From Saccoglossus kowalevskii (taxonomy: Eukaryota; Hemichordata; Enteropneusta; Harrimaniidae): a stretch of 45,743 nt of DNA. Positions within the stretch are counted from its first letter, which is position 1; the number at the start of each line of letters is the position of its first letter. The notes under the pieces were generated by a model. It saw nothing but the letters and a program-made list of their open reading frames with translations. It was not told the origin of the DNA and made no database searches. Position numbers and translations under genes: made by a program. The DNA is taken from positions 776,044-821,786 of the forward strand of contig NW_003137823.1 of the NCBI RefSeq assembly GCF_000003605.2. Reading direction: 5' to 3'. This document shows, piece after piece, positions 24,640-37,000 of this stretch.

Positions 24640-25255
24640 GTCGACTTTTTGAGCAGAGCTTATCTTACAAGTGATGAATATTTTGGGTGAAAAGTGATAT
24701 TTTCGACTATTATTGAAAACCGAGTGTCTGATGGCTTGGTATTGTGCATATAGATACTAAAGGTCAACCTCTCTGAGATTTGTTCATTTCATGATATCTC
24801 CAAAATTCCCTAATTTTGATGAATATTTTTGGTAAAAAGTTAAATTTTCGATTTCTTGTTGAAAAGTCTGATGGCTTTGATATCATGCATATAGATACTA
24901 AAGGTCGACCTCTCTGTGATTTGTTAATTTCTTCAAAATTCTTCAATTTTGATTTGTGACTTCAAGATAAAAACCGTAAATCCGATTGCTTTGATATCAT
25001 ACATATAGATATCTAAGATGGAACTTTCAGATATGTTCATTTCATGATATCTTTTCAAATTTTGATGAATATTTCTGGAAAGTGATATTTTCAACTTCTT
25101 GTTGAAAACTGTTTGATGACTTAATATACATATATTATACATATAGATACCTCAGGTGAGCAGATTAGTTTATTTTATGATAATATCTTCAATTCTCTAA
25201 TTGATGTGTGCTAACCACAAAGCTATCTCAGCCAGAAGCTGCTTGTTTCCACTTG
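24640..25255 (+). repeat. Dispersed repeat family E, copy 2 (expanded)
   Basis: At least four diverged subunits of roughly 120-150 bp share GTCTGATGGCTTTGATATCAT, GACCTCTCTGTGATTTGTT and GTGATATTTTC-like blocks. The copy ends like copy 1 (GCTATCTCAGCC.GAAGCTGCTTGTTT). It runs almost to the assembly gap, which suggests the repeat caused the gap. Borders are approximate. Confidence 0.65.
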
Positions 25256-25263
25256 CTAGTGAT

Positions 25264-25313
25264 NNNNNNNNNNNNNNNNNNNNNNNNNNNNNNNNNNNNN
25301 NNNNNNNNNNNNN
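25264..25313. other. Assembly gap of 50 N
   Basis: Exactly 50 N. A round number is normally a placeholder for unknown length, so true distances across it are uncertain. Confidence 0.98.
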
Positions 25314-26739
25314 AGTGCGTGCCACACTTTTTTTTCCAGAAATTTAATAAATGAAAAATAAAATCATAAATCTAATGCCAATCAGAATAAAAATTGACCT
25401 GAAGAGTAGTAGTACCGGTATTAGTCTCAAGACTAGGCTGTTTGACTATTTAAACATTAAGAGCCCGGATGCAAGTTTTGATTGCACAACCTGTATTGTA
25501 CACATCCATGATTTGTTTACTGCATATAAAATGCAATAGATTATCCAGCTTTGAGAAGTATATTTTAAATTAAAAAAAAAAGCTTTACAAATTGCAATGC
25601 AAGAAAGCAATTTTTTGCAAAGAAAAGTAGTTTAGTAAACTACCCGTAGTTGCTATGAGATGACTAGCTGGAATGGTTATGCAAGTCATGAATAGGCAGC
25701 TCCTAATAAAATTGACACAAGATAAAAAGTTATCTGCTATAATTAAGAAATAAGTGATGCAATAACTTGAACATGTTGTCATGATGACCACCATCATTCA
25801 ATATGGGTTCCATTCATTGTATGCAAGTTTGTTTACAGGAACAGATGTGCACATGTTTAAATTTCACACAAACAATGTATTTTACACATGTTGTATACAA
25901 GTTCCTGCATTGAACAGGAAATGGTGATGACTGTCACACTTTTACATAATATTTATACTTCAGTCAGCTTTTCTTGTGAAATTCTGATACTTTGATGGGG
26001 AACTTTACAATGAAAATAAACATTGTTAGCAGATTTCAGAATGCAAATCATATTTCATAGCAATATATCTGCTCGGAGTCCCCGTGGGGGGGTGTATGGA
26101 TATTTTGAATCGAGTCTATGCAAATTTGGGTAGCAGCCTCCAGTCTGTTCAAATTCTTGTATGGTTTCAGTAAGTTTTTTTTTAACTCTTTGACATCTAC
26201 CCATGTCACAAACATTTCACAAAATCAATCTGCATATTTGTTTTTAATATTTTTTTATCAGAACCTATAGACATTGTGGAATTATGTCTATTTGATCCAA
26301 GCCTGGTTTCCTTCCTATTTTTAGGTCCTTCAACCCTCTCCACACGAGTCTGCAATGTTGTCTTGATTTTGCTCTTACAATCAGTGGGTGATGTTGATTG
26401 GTTAAATATAGTATGCTAATATCCCAAACAGTAGATGACAGTTGTACTCCACTTACATTGTATCAACTTATAGTTGCCACAGGTGTGACTGTTCCTTCTT
26501 TCATCACATATGGTTAATGAGCAAATTTGAGACAATGTTTCCAAACCAGTATGAAGAAGACCTACGAAATAATCCATAATTAAGTGTACAAAATGACAGC
26601 GATCAACGAATAAATGTTATGCAGTTTCTCACTTTAGTACAATTTTATACAAGAACAAAAATATAGGAATAATCAACCATTAAATTCTGGAGTTGTCAAT
26701 GCGAGTTGTAGCAATAAAGACAAATAAACTTTGTTCATA
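25314..26739. other. AT-rich intergenic DNA
   Basis: No supported gene or clear repeat. A G-run (GTGGGGGGGTG) lies near 26083. Confidence 0.5.
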
Positions 26740-26912
26740 AATTTTGACATCTCACTTTAATTTTTGGTCATAAGACACTATTGTAGGGTGTCTGGTCAAA
26801 ACTTTCTATTCTGTATATAAATTGTTTACTTTTATTATATACATTTATTGTATTTTCAACTAAGATCCCACTTCGGGATACGGTTTCAATAAAGATTATT
26901 ATTATTACATGA
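26740..26912 (+). mobile_element. 3' end of a non-LTR retrotransposon (LINE-like)
   Basis: The stretch ends with CCCACTTCGGGATACGGTTT, then AATAAA (26889) and a short ATT microsatellite tail (ATTATTATTATTA). A hairpin-like CCCACTTCGGG segment, a polyadenylation-like word and a microsatellite tail are typical of CR1/L2-like LINE 3' ends. No reverse transcriptase is present here, so it is a 5'-truncated copy. The left border is a guess. Confidence 0.5.
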
Positions 26913-27777
26913 ATGCCCATGTTTATATTTATGTAACTGTTGTTTACACTTCATTGACTTGAAATACACACAAGTGGATCTGTTGAGCCATTTGACTCCC
27001 ATTATCAACAATTGTTACAACACTAAAGCTGTAATTCAAAAGCAGCAAGGAGTATCATATTCCAAATTACATGCCTATAATTTTAGAAATATTTGCAGCA
27101 ATATTTTGGCAGGAAATAATGTTGCTATTAAACTCTGTGATAAAACAGAAAAAAAAAATTGCCATCAAAATCATGCATTGATTTCATGAAAATTTATAGT
27201 TAACACAAAAGTGTATTTAACTTTGTGTCAAGCAGATAAGAGGTAGTAGGATTGGCGTGAATATAGAATACTGAACAACGTGTCATTGCCACTAAACTCA
27301 ACTGTATATTCTTGGTATACATTTTGTTGAACCCAATCTAATTACAGTGAATGCATGAATTATTCACTGGTTTTTAATTTTACTATTTCTGTTGATAAGA
27401 GAAATCCACTAAAATAAATCCATGTATACATACAAAATAACAATAGAACTCATTGTAACCCAGTGAAATTGCTCAAAACATCAAAATAGTAAAAATAAAT
27501 GGTTTTACAGTACTTCATGAATAATAAATTTGGACATTTTTATATGATAGTGATACAATTATATTTCGCATTTACGAATATAATTCAGTAAATAAACTGA
27601 ACATTATCATAGAAGAGAATGGCCACACATGGCCTCAAAATAAACCTTTCTATATTTGGTTCATTTTGCAGCTTTTCAGCACATACCGTAAAACACATTG
27701 GAATCGGGTGTAATTGCAGAAAATTATTTAGTGTTTATAATGTTCAATGTAATGGTAAGTTCTCATGACAGACATTG
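26913..27777. other. Downstream flank of MOSPD2 (3' UTR side)
   Basis: The MOSPD2 3' UTR (minus strand) must lie directly below 27778. I found no convincing minus-strand AATAAA close to the stop codon. An inverted repeat (AATTATATTTCG / CGAATATAATT) lies at about 27557-27585. Confidence 0.45.
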
Positions 27778-28017
27778 TCATGGTCCACTAAGTCCCATTG
27801 TCACAGTTGGATCAGACATGATATTCTCAGTGTGTGTGGTTGATGTTCCTTGGCTCTGACATCGTCTGCCGTCTGGCACCGTACCAGAATATCGTAAATA
27901 GTAGTAAATTGCACACATGAAGAGAATAAAACCAGACACAAAGAAAAACTTGAGTAGTTTAAGTATACTTGATAAGCTCTCTTTAATTCTCTCGTTATGG
28001 TCTACAAGTTTTTCCAG
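27778..28017 (-). CDS. MOSPD2: MOSPD2 exon 16 (membrane anchor and tail)
   Basis: Acceptor TTCTTTTCAG, stop TGA at 27780-27778. Encodes LEKLVDHNERIKESLSSILK, a membrane span with FFFVSGFILFMCAIYYYL, then a polar tail SGTVPDGRRCQSQGTSTTHT up to LSGP. The human protein ends almost directly after its span; this tail of about 36 residues would face the ER lumen. Confidence 0.92.
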   Translation of the reverse strand: MEKLVDHNERIKESLSSILKLLKFFFVSGFILFMCAIYYYLRYSGTVPDGRRCQSQGTSTTHTENIMSDPTVTMGLSGP

Positions 28018-31000
28018 CTGAAAAGAATTAAACAAGGTCATTCATTAACTCATTAGAGGTATGAATCATAATACTTGCTTAGGTGTCAATCATCATGCAG
28101 CACTCATTCAAATTTCATTAAAACTAACAATGTATGTTACACATGTTGTAGACATCGTATGGGAGCCATATCGAACATGATGTGGTGCAATGACTATGGC
28201 ACTGTCATTGGGACAACATTTTCCAAATTTTCTATAATTTCTGTTTTAATTTTAAACCAAATAGATTTTCATGTTGTATGCAGGTCCGGATTAAGTTTTT
28301 GGAAAGAATAAGAAAAACTTTTTGTGGGTTTATTTTGTGAGAGGAGTAAAATGGTTAGAGGAGAAATTATATTAATACTTTGATATTTACGTGGCGATGA
28401 TATACAAGGTAAATTTCAATGGTTAAGTGAATCAAAGCATATTGAAAAGAAGACATTAGTTCACTGTCTGTCATACTTGGTGATGGATACCATTATGCAT
28501 ATATTTATGATATGTTGATATTCCATAAAAATAAATAAGTAGTCTGGATAAAACAGTAAACTAAGACTTGATCGCTGCGATAACCAGCTGGTCACCTTGT
28601 TAGCAAGCACCATATCATCTCTATCAAATGAACACTATTCTAAGTCAGGTGTCTATTTAACGATTTACTTTACAAAAATAAAAGATTTTATTCACCTTCG
28701 AGGAAAGTTTTGTCACTTGTTGCTGTAAAGTCTCAACCTCTGTTTGTTTTTTCATGGCTATTTTATTGTCTATGGGCACCACTCGAAAAGAACAACGCAA
28801 CCTGTATGGAAGAATGAAGAGGAAAAAAATCAAGCCCTCTAGTTGTGAATTGCTGTAAACTTGCACATGTGATATTGTGCTTACTGGTGTACCAATCAAT
28901 GTGACAATAAGAGTCCCTTTTACCAAATATCAACAGGCGGACAATGCCCAATGAAAAAGGCAGGCATTGTGCTTGCACCCTAGTCTTAGTACTTCCGGAA
29001 AAGTGGTGAAAGAATAGATGGTGGCAAGGAGGCGCCCTCTAGTGATAAATTACTGTTTAGAATAGATGCGTAAAAATAAGGTGCCCTCTAGTGGCGAGTT
29101 GTTATTCTGAATAGATGGATGAAAGGAAATCCATTCTAAATATAGAGTAAAATATCCTGTAATTAAATAGATTAGTAGTGTAACCTGGTAAGTCATGTGA
29201 CAAAGACATGTTATTCTTCAATATTCTGGATTACCTGTGTTCTACCATACTTGAAGATGGTATTTTTTTCCATAGTGACTGCAATTCACTTTGTGTTTTT
29301 GGAGAGTTCTGTACTTGAGTTGATAAAATTAAAAACTTTTCTCTACGAACCGTATACTCATGACCTGTGAAAAACAAAAGAGCATTAATTACGTCATGAT
29401 GCATGATGCCACAGTGACATGTGAAACCTTTATTGATATTTACATAATGTGCTGTATAGAAGGTTATTACAATATGTTTCCTTGCAATGTTTGTGCAACC
29501 TAAAACCCAGTGAAATTGCTCAAAAGATAAATAAATGGTTTTACATAAAATGTTGATACATTGTAATATTGTAACTTTGGGAGATACAATGACAGATACA
29601 TAATAATAACTAATACTCCTTCTTGCATTTCCTTGGGTATTGCATGCATTTAGCTTCTTGAATAGTAGCAAACATCATCTTACAAACATCAATAATGTTA
29701 TATTTGTATTGTAGTAAACAAGTCATGATGTCACCAGTATCACCTCATTGTCTACCATTGATGGATGGTAATTTGTCTCACTCCACCCTACTAATATTCT
29801 ACTAAAATTCGATACTAATATGTTGCTTAGATGCACACTACTGTACATTCTATTTCTATGGACTGTGCACAAACTGCTGTGAAAAGCTGAAGTCAACACA
29901 AACTCAACTTTGAAGTAATCCTGAACAACCAAATTGATATGTATTACACATGTAGGGGTAATCTTGTTACACTGTTCAGGAGAGTCTCAACAACTAGCCC
30001 AAAATATCATTTCCTGAAAGTTTTCAGTTATATTGATGGTTGCCAGGTAGTGAAAATGCCCGGATGGCTGCCCCAAGAGTAGACTGAACATTATCAAACT
30101 ATGTGTGTGTGTGTGTTTTACCTGACTGAAGACTGACATGCACATCATTAGATTTTCCAGGTGCTATAGTGCCTGCACTGGGTTTCACTCGGAATACCTC
30201 AGGGGCTGTCGTCTTCACCTGAAAACAATCTCAGCAATTAGAATCAATAATATAATCTGTATGGGAGTTTTATTTCATGGAGAAATTACGAGTGTGTGAA
30301 AAACATGTTTGAAATAAATTGACAATACTTTACATTAATTAATTAAGGTACACAAATATTTCAACAATCATTCTGTCTCTGTTACTGAGACTGAGATTTT
30401 ACACTATTTGCAGTCGACTTATTCAACTATGTTGAGTTTATACAAACCTTGAATGCAACAAGTCCTTGTGTGTTATTACATAAAGATATAACAGAGTGGG
30501 CTTCCTTGTTGTGTTCGGTAGCAATGAACTCTAAATCTTCTGCAGGGCTGTGATCAAGAAATCAAATATAAACAAATCATGAAAGCATGAAATTTATTAA
30601 ATATTTATAATTAATTAATACAGATGACCCTCATGGTTCGTTCAAATCTTAAGATGAAAGTTTCATTGGCTATAGAAGATATTTGGTTAAGTCTATTACC
30701 CGGGAGACGTTATGGGATTCCTTCAATTATTGGTTGATTTAATACTCAGTATGTTACAAATATTGTATATGTGCCATGTGCAGCTGTTTAGACAAGTTTG
30801 TAAGTTGACATCTAAACATTTATCCATTAACTTATCCTATGTATGAATTGATAAAATACACATTATTTGTAATCAAATGTCAGTAAGAAACATCAAATAT
30901 TGGAAAACCATATCTTTGATTTGCACCAATTTACTAGCATGCACACAAAAGATACTATATACATGCAGAATGCAAAGGCTGGGACATTGTTATTCAGCAG

Positions 31001-34000
31001 GTTGTATTCAACCGTATTTTGAAATTGATAAAACATTAATAATAAATATTTTATACATGTATATTAAACAAGCCATGCATGGCACAGTCCCTGTTAGTTA
31101 TCAAATTTAAGATATAAAGTTTTGTTTATAGTAATATAGCTGGAATATAAACATGTCAGGATCTGATCGTCAAACAAGTATCGAGAGATATTGCTCTGGA
31201 ACAGCATTAATTAAAACAAAATCAGCCATTTTGAATACATCATGGTTACTAAAAGAGACGATTAGGAAATGCTTTTGTTAAAAGGTGTGAATCTGCCTAA
31301 TCCCTCAAGGATGCGTGTCGCGCTGTGTACGCCATTGCTTGAGATTTCAAGGCCCACCATTTTGTTTGACTTGATGTCCCGCGAATTTGAAATTTTCAGC
31401 TTGTTTTTGATATAATATCCATGTTTAGTGCTCAAGCTCTACGAAAAAATACACGTACATTTCGAATGAGTACTCTTTGTGACTGTGATAACATTCTGAA
31501 TCGAGAATCGTCATTTATCGTTTTCACTGGGTCGCGGAAGAAAAAGTGACAAAAATTCTAACCCCTAAGTCATTATTTTAAAATACATTATATTATAAAA
31601 AATACAACCAAATGAATTTTTAGTATACTACTGTGTGTACTTATGACGGTTGTATGCGATTTAGGGGCTTATTAGAGTACATTTTGCTTTCGCGTCACTG
31701 TATCCGCCATTTTGTTTAAAGTCTTAACACTTTTTTTGTAGACGCCGTAGAAATCGTTTAAAAGGTATTCAACATTTTCCGCCAGTTTCATAAAATGCCT
31801 GTTGAATTGTTCTTGTCTGTCCTTGTTTCAATTTTTTGTCAAATTTTTCATGTTGCAATATTCAGCGTGCCGTTATATGCGGTTTTAGTCAACGTTACAA
31901 TTTTTTAACATATTGAACTGTCGGTACAACTTTCTAGCAGTCTCTTCGCCAAATCAATTTTTCAAACCCTTTTTAACCGTTCTTAATTTCATTGGAACTG
32001 CCTGTTGTTGCATATTTGGTCTGCTTACATGCATTTTGTTGAGCATGGGCGGGTTATCTTATCGCATATTTTGTTTATTTCCAACAAAATGTATGTGGTA
32101 TCATTGCTCATGGCTGAAAAATAAACACTTGTATGGTTTCTTTGACGTCTTTTTTTCTGATCATGTTTTGTTGGTTTTTTTATTTCAGTTTTCTGTTGAT
32201 CTTGCTCTTTAGAAACGAAAATGCCATACACGACAGGCAAATGTGTAATGAGTTCAAACTGAGCGACAGGTTTTGTCAGGATTCACTGGAACAACTTACA
32301 TTTAGTATTACTGAAAGTATCGACACAGACACAATAAAATGGCGTGCAGTTGTTGAACTCATAAAAAATGATGTAATATTTTATGTTAATGATTTATCAC
32401 AGATTAGTACGTCTTTTGTTTAAAATGTTTACCCGCGACACGCATCCAATTAAAAGAACATGGTTTGTTTCCTAACCGTCTTTTTTAGTAACCGTGAATA
32501 CATGTATAATGAATATATAAAATTTGAACATAGTCAGTCAAAGCATGTCAGAGATATGGCTCTAGAAGCCTATTCATTAAAACAAAATGGCCACTAGTCA
32601 GTCATTCTGAATCTGATCTAAAAAATAAAATAACGTGCATCAGGAACCCATAATGTTTAATGTATGTACCAAGTTTGAACAAAATTCATTCATAAATGAC
32701 AGAAATGCTTGATATTTGATGATTTTTTAGCACAAAAATGACCACTATTCAACAATTTTTAATAGGATGACATGATGTATAATGAATATTTAAAATTTGA
32801 ACAGCAAGTCAGAGATATGACACTAGAACCACATTCATTAACACAAAATCAGGATTTTTTAGGGGTGGGCGCTTACCCGAGCACCCCCCTTGGAAAAGAG
32901 TGCAACTGATAATTTTAATTCACCTAGTGACAGATGGAGGGGGATATTACGTCTTTGAAAGTTTGAGGGAAAATATAATTACGAAATTAGGTGCATCGTC
33001 ATTGACTCTTACACTGAAGAAACAGAAATGGTCAAATATGCACATTTTATTACAATATTAATTACGTACCACCCAAATTTACGAGATTAAAAATATTTGA
33101 GTCTGTTGGAACACAAAGTCCAAATCTTCATCATTATCCCCACTGACGAATGTGTCGGATCGTACGCAAACTCCCGATGTAAAGCACTTTCCGCCATGAT
33201 GTATTTGCATTTGACCTGCATCAACGTTCTGACCTAATGAGTCAAGTCTGTTATTATCCAATCAAAATGCTGTGTAGTACTGAAGCAATTCTTCAGACAT
33301 TCTCAAAGACACTTGGGTAACGCAATGCGGAAGTGAATAATCGATGTCAAAGTACGATCTGTTGGAATTAATTTCGGCGAATAAACGACATGGTTTTTTT
33401 TAAAAAATGGCAACAAGCAATTTTTATTCGTAAACTGAATATGGCATGAAATATTTACCGCATTTCACTTTTATTAACAGGTCGAAGCATTAGTTTATGC
33501 ACGGTTACCATGGTCTACACATTCACAACATATTCACAGCGGTCGATATCCTGACTGTATCATGATATAAAAACGACTACCAGTATTCGTTAAGCAATGA
33601 TCAAAGACCAAGTTTTAAATTAGTGGCATTTTGAAGGGGTGGGCGCTTTGCCGAATGTGACCCCAAATATAAAAATTATGCAAAAGTAGGGGGTGGGCGC
33701 TTCACCGGGCATGGGCGCTAACGCGGTCGAGTACGGTACCAAGTTTGAACAAAATCCATCTGTAAACAGCAGAGAAATGCTTGATTTTGATGATTTTTCA
33801 GTACAAAAATGACCGCCATTCGGCCATCTGGAATCAGATCGTGGAACAAATTGATGTACATATGTATAATATTATGTTTGATGCATGTGTGAAGTTTGAT
33901 TGTGATTGGTCCAGGCATGTCTAAGATGCACAAGGGTCAAAACATAAGTCCCCGTTTTCAGACTGCGTTCGAACAGGGACTAAAAAATACATTCATGCCT

Positions 34001-37000
34001 TCATTGTATTCACTGTAACACCATCTGCCTTGCATCATGTTACTAAATAAAATGACAATACCATGACAAAATCCAGACAGGTACTGTTCCAATGGTTACC
34101 ATGACAAAATCCAGACAGGTACTGTCCCAATGGTTACCATGACAAAATCCACACAGACACTTTCCCAATGGTTACCATGACAAAATCCACACAGACACTG
34201 TCCCAATGGTTACCATGACAAAATCTACACAGACACTGTCCCAATGGTTACCATGACAAAATCCACACAGACACTGTCCCAATGGTTACCATGAAAAAAA
34301 CCACAGACACTGTCCCAATGGTTACCATGACAAAATCCACACAGACACTGTCCCAATGGTTACCATGACAAAATCCACACAGACACTGTCCCAATGGTTA
34401 CCATGACAAAATCCACACAGACACTGTCCCAATGGTTACCATGACAAAATCCACACAGACACTGTCCCAATGGTTACCATGACAAAATCTACACAGACAC
34501 TGTCCCAATGGTTACCATGACAAAATCCACACAGACACTGTCCCAATGGTTACCATGACAAAATCCACACAGACACTGTCCCAATGATTACCATGACAAA
34601 ATCCACACAGACACTGTCCCAATGGTTACCATGACAAAATCCACACAGACACTGACCCAATGGTTACCATGACAACATCCACACAGACACTGTCCCAATG
34701 GTTACCATGACAACATCCACACAGACACTGTCCCAATGGTTACCATGACAAAATCCACACAGACACTGTCCCAATGGTTACCATGAAAAAAACCACAGAC
34801 ACTGTCCCAATGGTTACCATGACAAAATCTTTGCATCTAATTTTCAAATTTATTATACTACAAATTGATTTAATTTTTGTGAAATTTTCATGAATCTGTG
34901 AAAATTGATAAATGGTACATGTATAGCAGTGAAAATTTCTCTGAGGTTCTAGAAGTGAAAATAAATGGTTTACATTATATGCATCGCCTATAAAAGAGGG
35001 TGGATCATGCATTTACCTTATCGTAAGATGTGCCCCCTTAGCACTGTCACCAACTCTTTTAGATCGCCTGGTTTTCAAAGGACTGGCAATATGGTGATTT
35101 AAGGCCTGCAAAAAAAATACCATAACATGTGGAACAATTGGTGATTATCCAGTTATCACATTGTCATCAGAAAATCACTTTCGTTATAGGAAAATCAAAA
35201 ATGAAAACTGGTCACATTGTTCAATAAAATATTATCATAGTACCTACAGTTCCCATGAAGAAATAAAGTTTTTAAAAAATAGTGTTAGCAGATACACATG
35301 TATTTGAAAAGCCAGTCCTATCAAAAACTACTCAGGTTTATTTGCTGACTTTAGATTTCAAACTTGTTTTTGTGTGGACAAATAATTATTCAAACCACCA
35401 AAGCTTATTAACTTCATGGAGGCATCAAAGACCATTGCCTTGATGACCAATTAGTATGCCTTGGTGCTCTTTGAGATTCTCTCTATAAATCTTGTGTGCC
35501 CTGAAATTGGGTGTCTTTTCAACTCCAAAGTTCAAGCTTTGAGACCTCTGATATTACAATGTATTATGTCTGATATTAAGAGCTTCAGTGATAGGCATGT
35601 ATAGGTGGACATCTAGTAGACAATCCAGGTCATTCGCTAGTTCTAGTTTTATGTCAAATTATGTACGTTGTATTAAGGAAAGAAGATTGGCCTTATCCAA
35701 TGTAACCTAAAGACTGATACAAAATCACTTACCAAGATAGCTTTCCTAGTCAGTGAGAAAGTAGAGAGGTGTTTGGTACCTTTTCACCACCAGATTTCCT
35801 TGTCCAAATTTGTCTGCACTTTTTTGCTAATATGCTTCAATATTTCTGTAAGTAAACCCTAATTTTTGAGCCAATAGAAAAAATTTGAGTCAATTTCCAG
35901 TTTTTACTGAAAAAAATTGGCTATTTTTGTCCCAATCTTCTGAAGGACTATTTTGTGAATTTGTGATGAAAGAGGGAACTGGTGGTAAAAAGGTTAATGC
36001 TAAATACAAACGTATACTCACTTCTTTAGTGTTAGAAGGTGAAGAAGATAAGACTTCTATATTATCAGCACTTTGACTTTTCACTATTGGTGGCCTCTCA
36101 GAATCCTCAGCAAAATGAACCTGAAATAGTTTTACCATGTCAAGTACATGTGATGGCAGTAGAATACATGCTACCATGAAAAAAAATGTTTTAATTAAAC
36201 TTTGATGAATAGTATTATTGGCACATAGCTCATACACTGTGAAGTACTTTATTTCAGCAAGAATTAAATTACCCTAAAAGGATTTTTTGCACGTTTTGTA
36301 TGCTGTTTATTTTCACTGATGAGTTGAATATATAATCATAGAGAAAAAGGTATATTCGTTAAATTTTATTTTCACTGAATCATCCTTTCAATTAAAATAG
36401 CCAAAATTTATTCCAAGCAAACATTTTACAGTACGAAATTTTCTCTGTCAGCATGCACTTACATACAATTTCTATGCTTAAATAAGTCATACCAATATTT
36501 TAGACAACGAAGATGATTTGGGGTTATATGCACTTCTAATATAGCAAATACAATATCAGGAATCTCTGGGGACAAATTGTGGCTGCTTAGAGAGTATACT
36601 AAAACAACTTTACTTCTCTCTGCAAACTGAGAAATTTTCTCAGCCCCACCTGCTATATATAGGCTTGATTCAATATTGACCACATGGTCTTTTAGGATTT
36701 CAGTAGAAAACAACGGACAAATCCAAATTGTACACAATGCGAGAATTACGCAAATACCTCTTTCCCATGCATGTATTCTGATATAATATATCTGTCACTA
36801 GTTTTTCTATTCTACAATGATTCTAGCATATATGATTACCACTCACCCTTCTCCTGACTGTCATCTCACCATTCATTCCACTCTCATTTCCTATGTGTGC
36901 TTCTGTAATTTTATTGGATATAACCGTTGTCTCTCCATCTTCTGTAGACTCTATTTCAGTTTCATCTTCATCAAATATTTCCATCATCTCTTGGTATTCT

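Larger units (their letters stand above)
31145..33983 (-). repeat. Dispersed repeat family A, copy 2, with two nested insertions
   Basis: Family landmarks: AAAATGGCCAC.AGTCAG, GTACCAAGTTTGAACAAAAT (32663 and 33737), GACCGCCATTCGGCCATCTG (33808) and the terminal AAGTCCCCGTTTTCAGACTG CGTTCGAACAGGGACTAA (33947-33983). Family sequence is interrupted at 31240-32495 and at about 32858-33735 by foreign DNA. The left border is approximate. Confidence 0.6.
30548..35016 (-). other. MOSPD2 intron 11 (4.5 kb, repeat-filled)
   Basis: The longest intron. It holds a reverse copy of repeat family A (about 31145-33983) with two nested insertions, and the 38-bp minisatellite (34061-34829). No complete second gene seen. 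Confidence 0.8.

Noticed and set aside
31913..32423. Overlapping plus-strand frames suggesting a membrane protein
   Set aside because: They lie inside the 1.26-kb inverted-repeat insertion; the hydrophobic stretch comes from T-rich DNA. Kept only as a possible transposase remnant.
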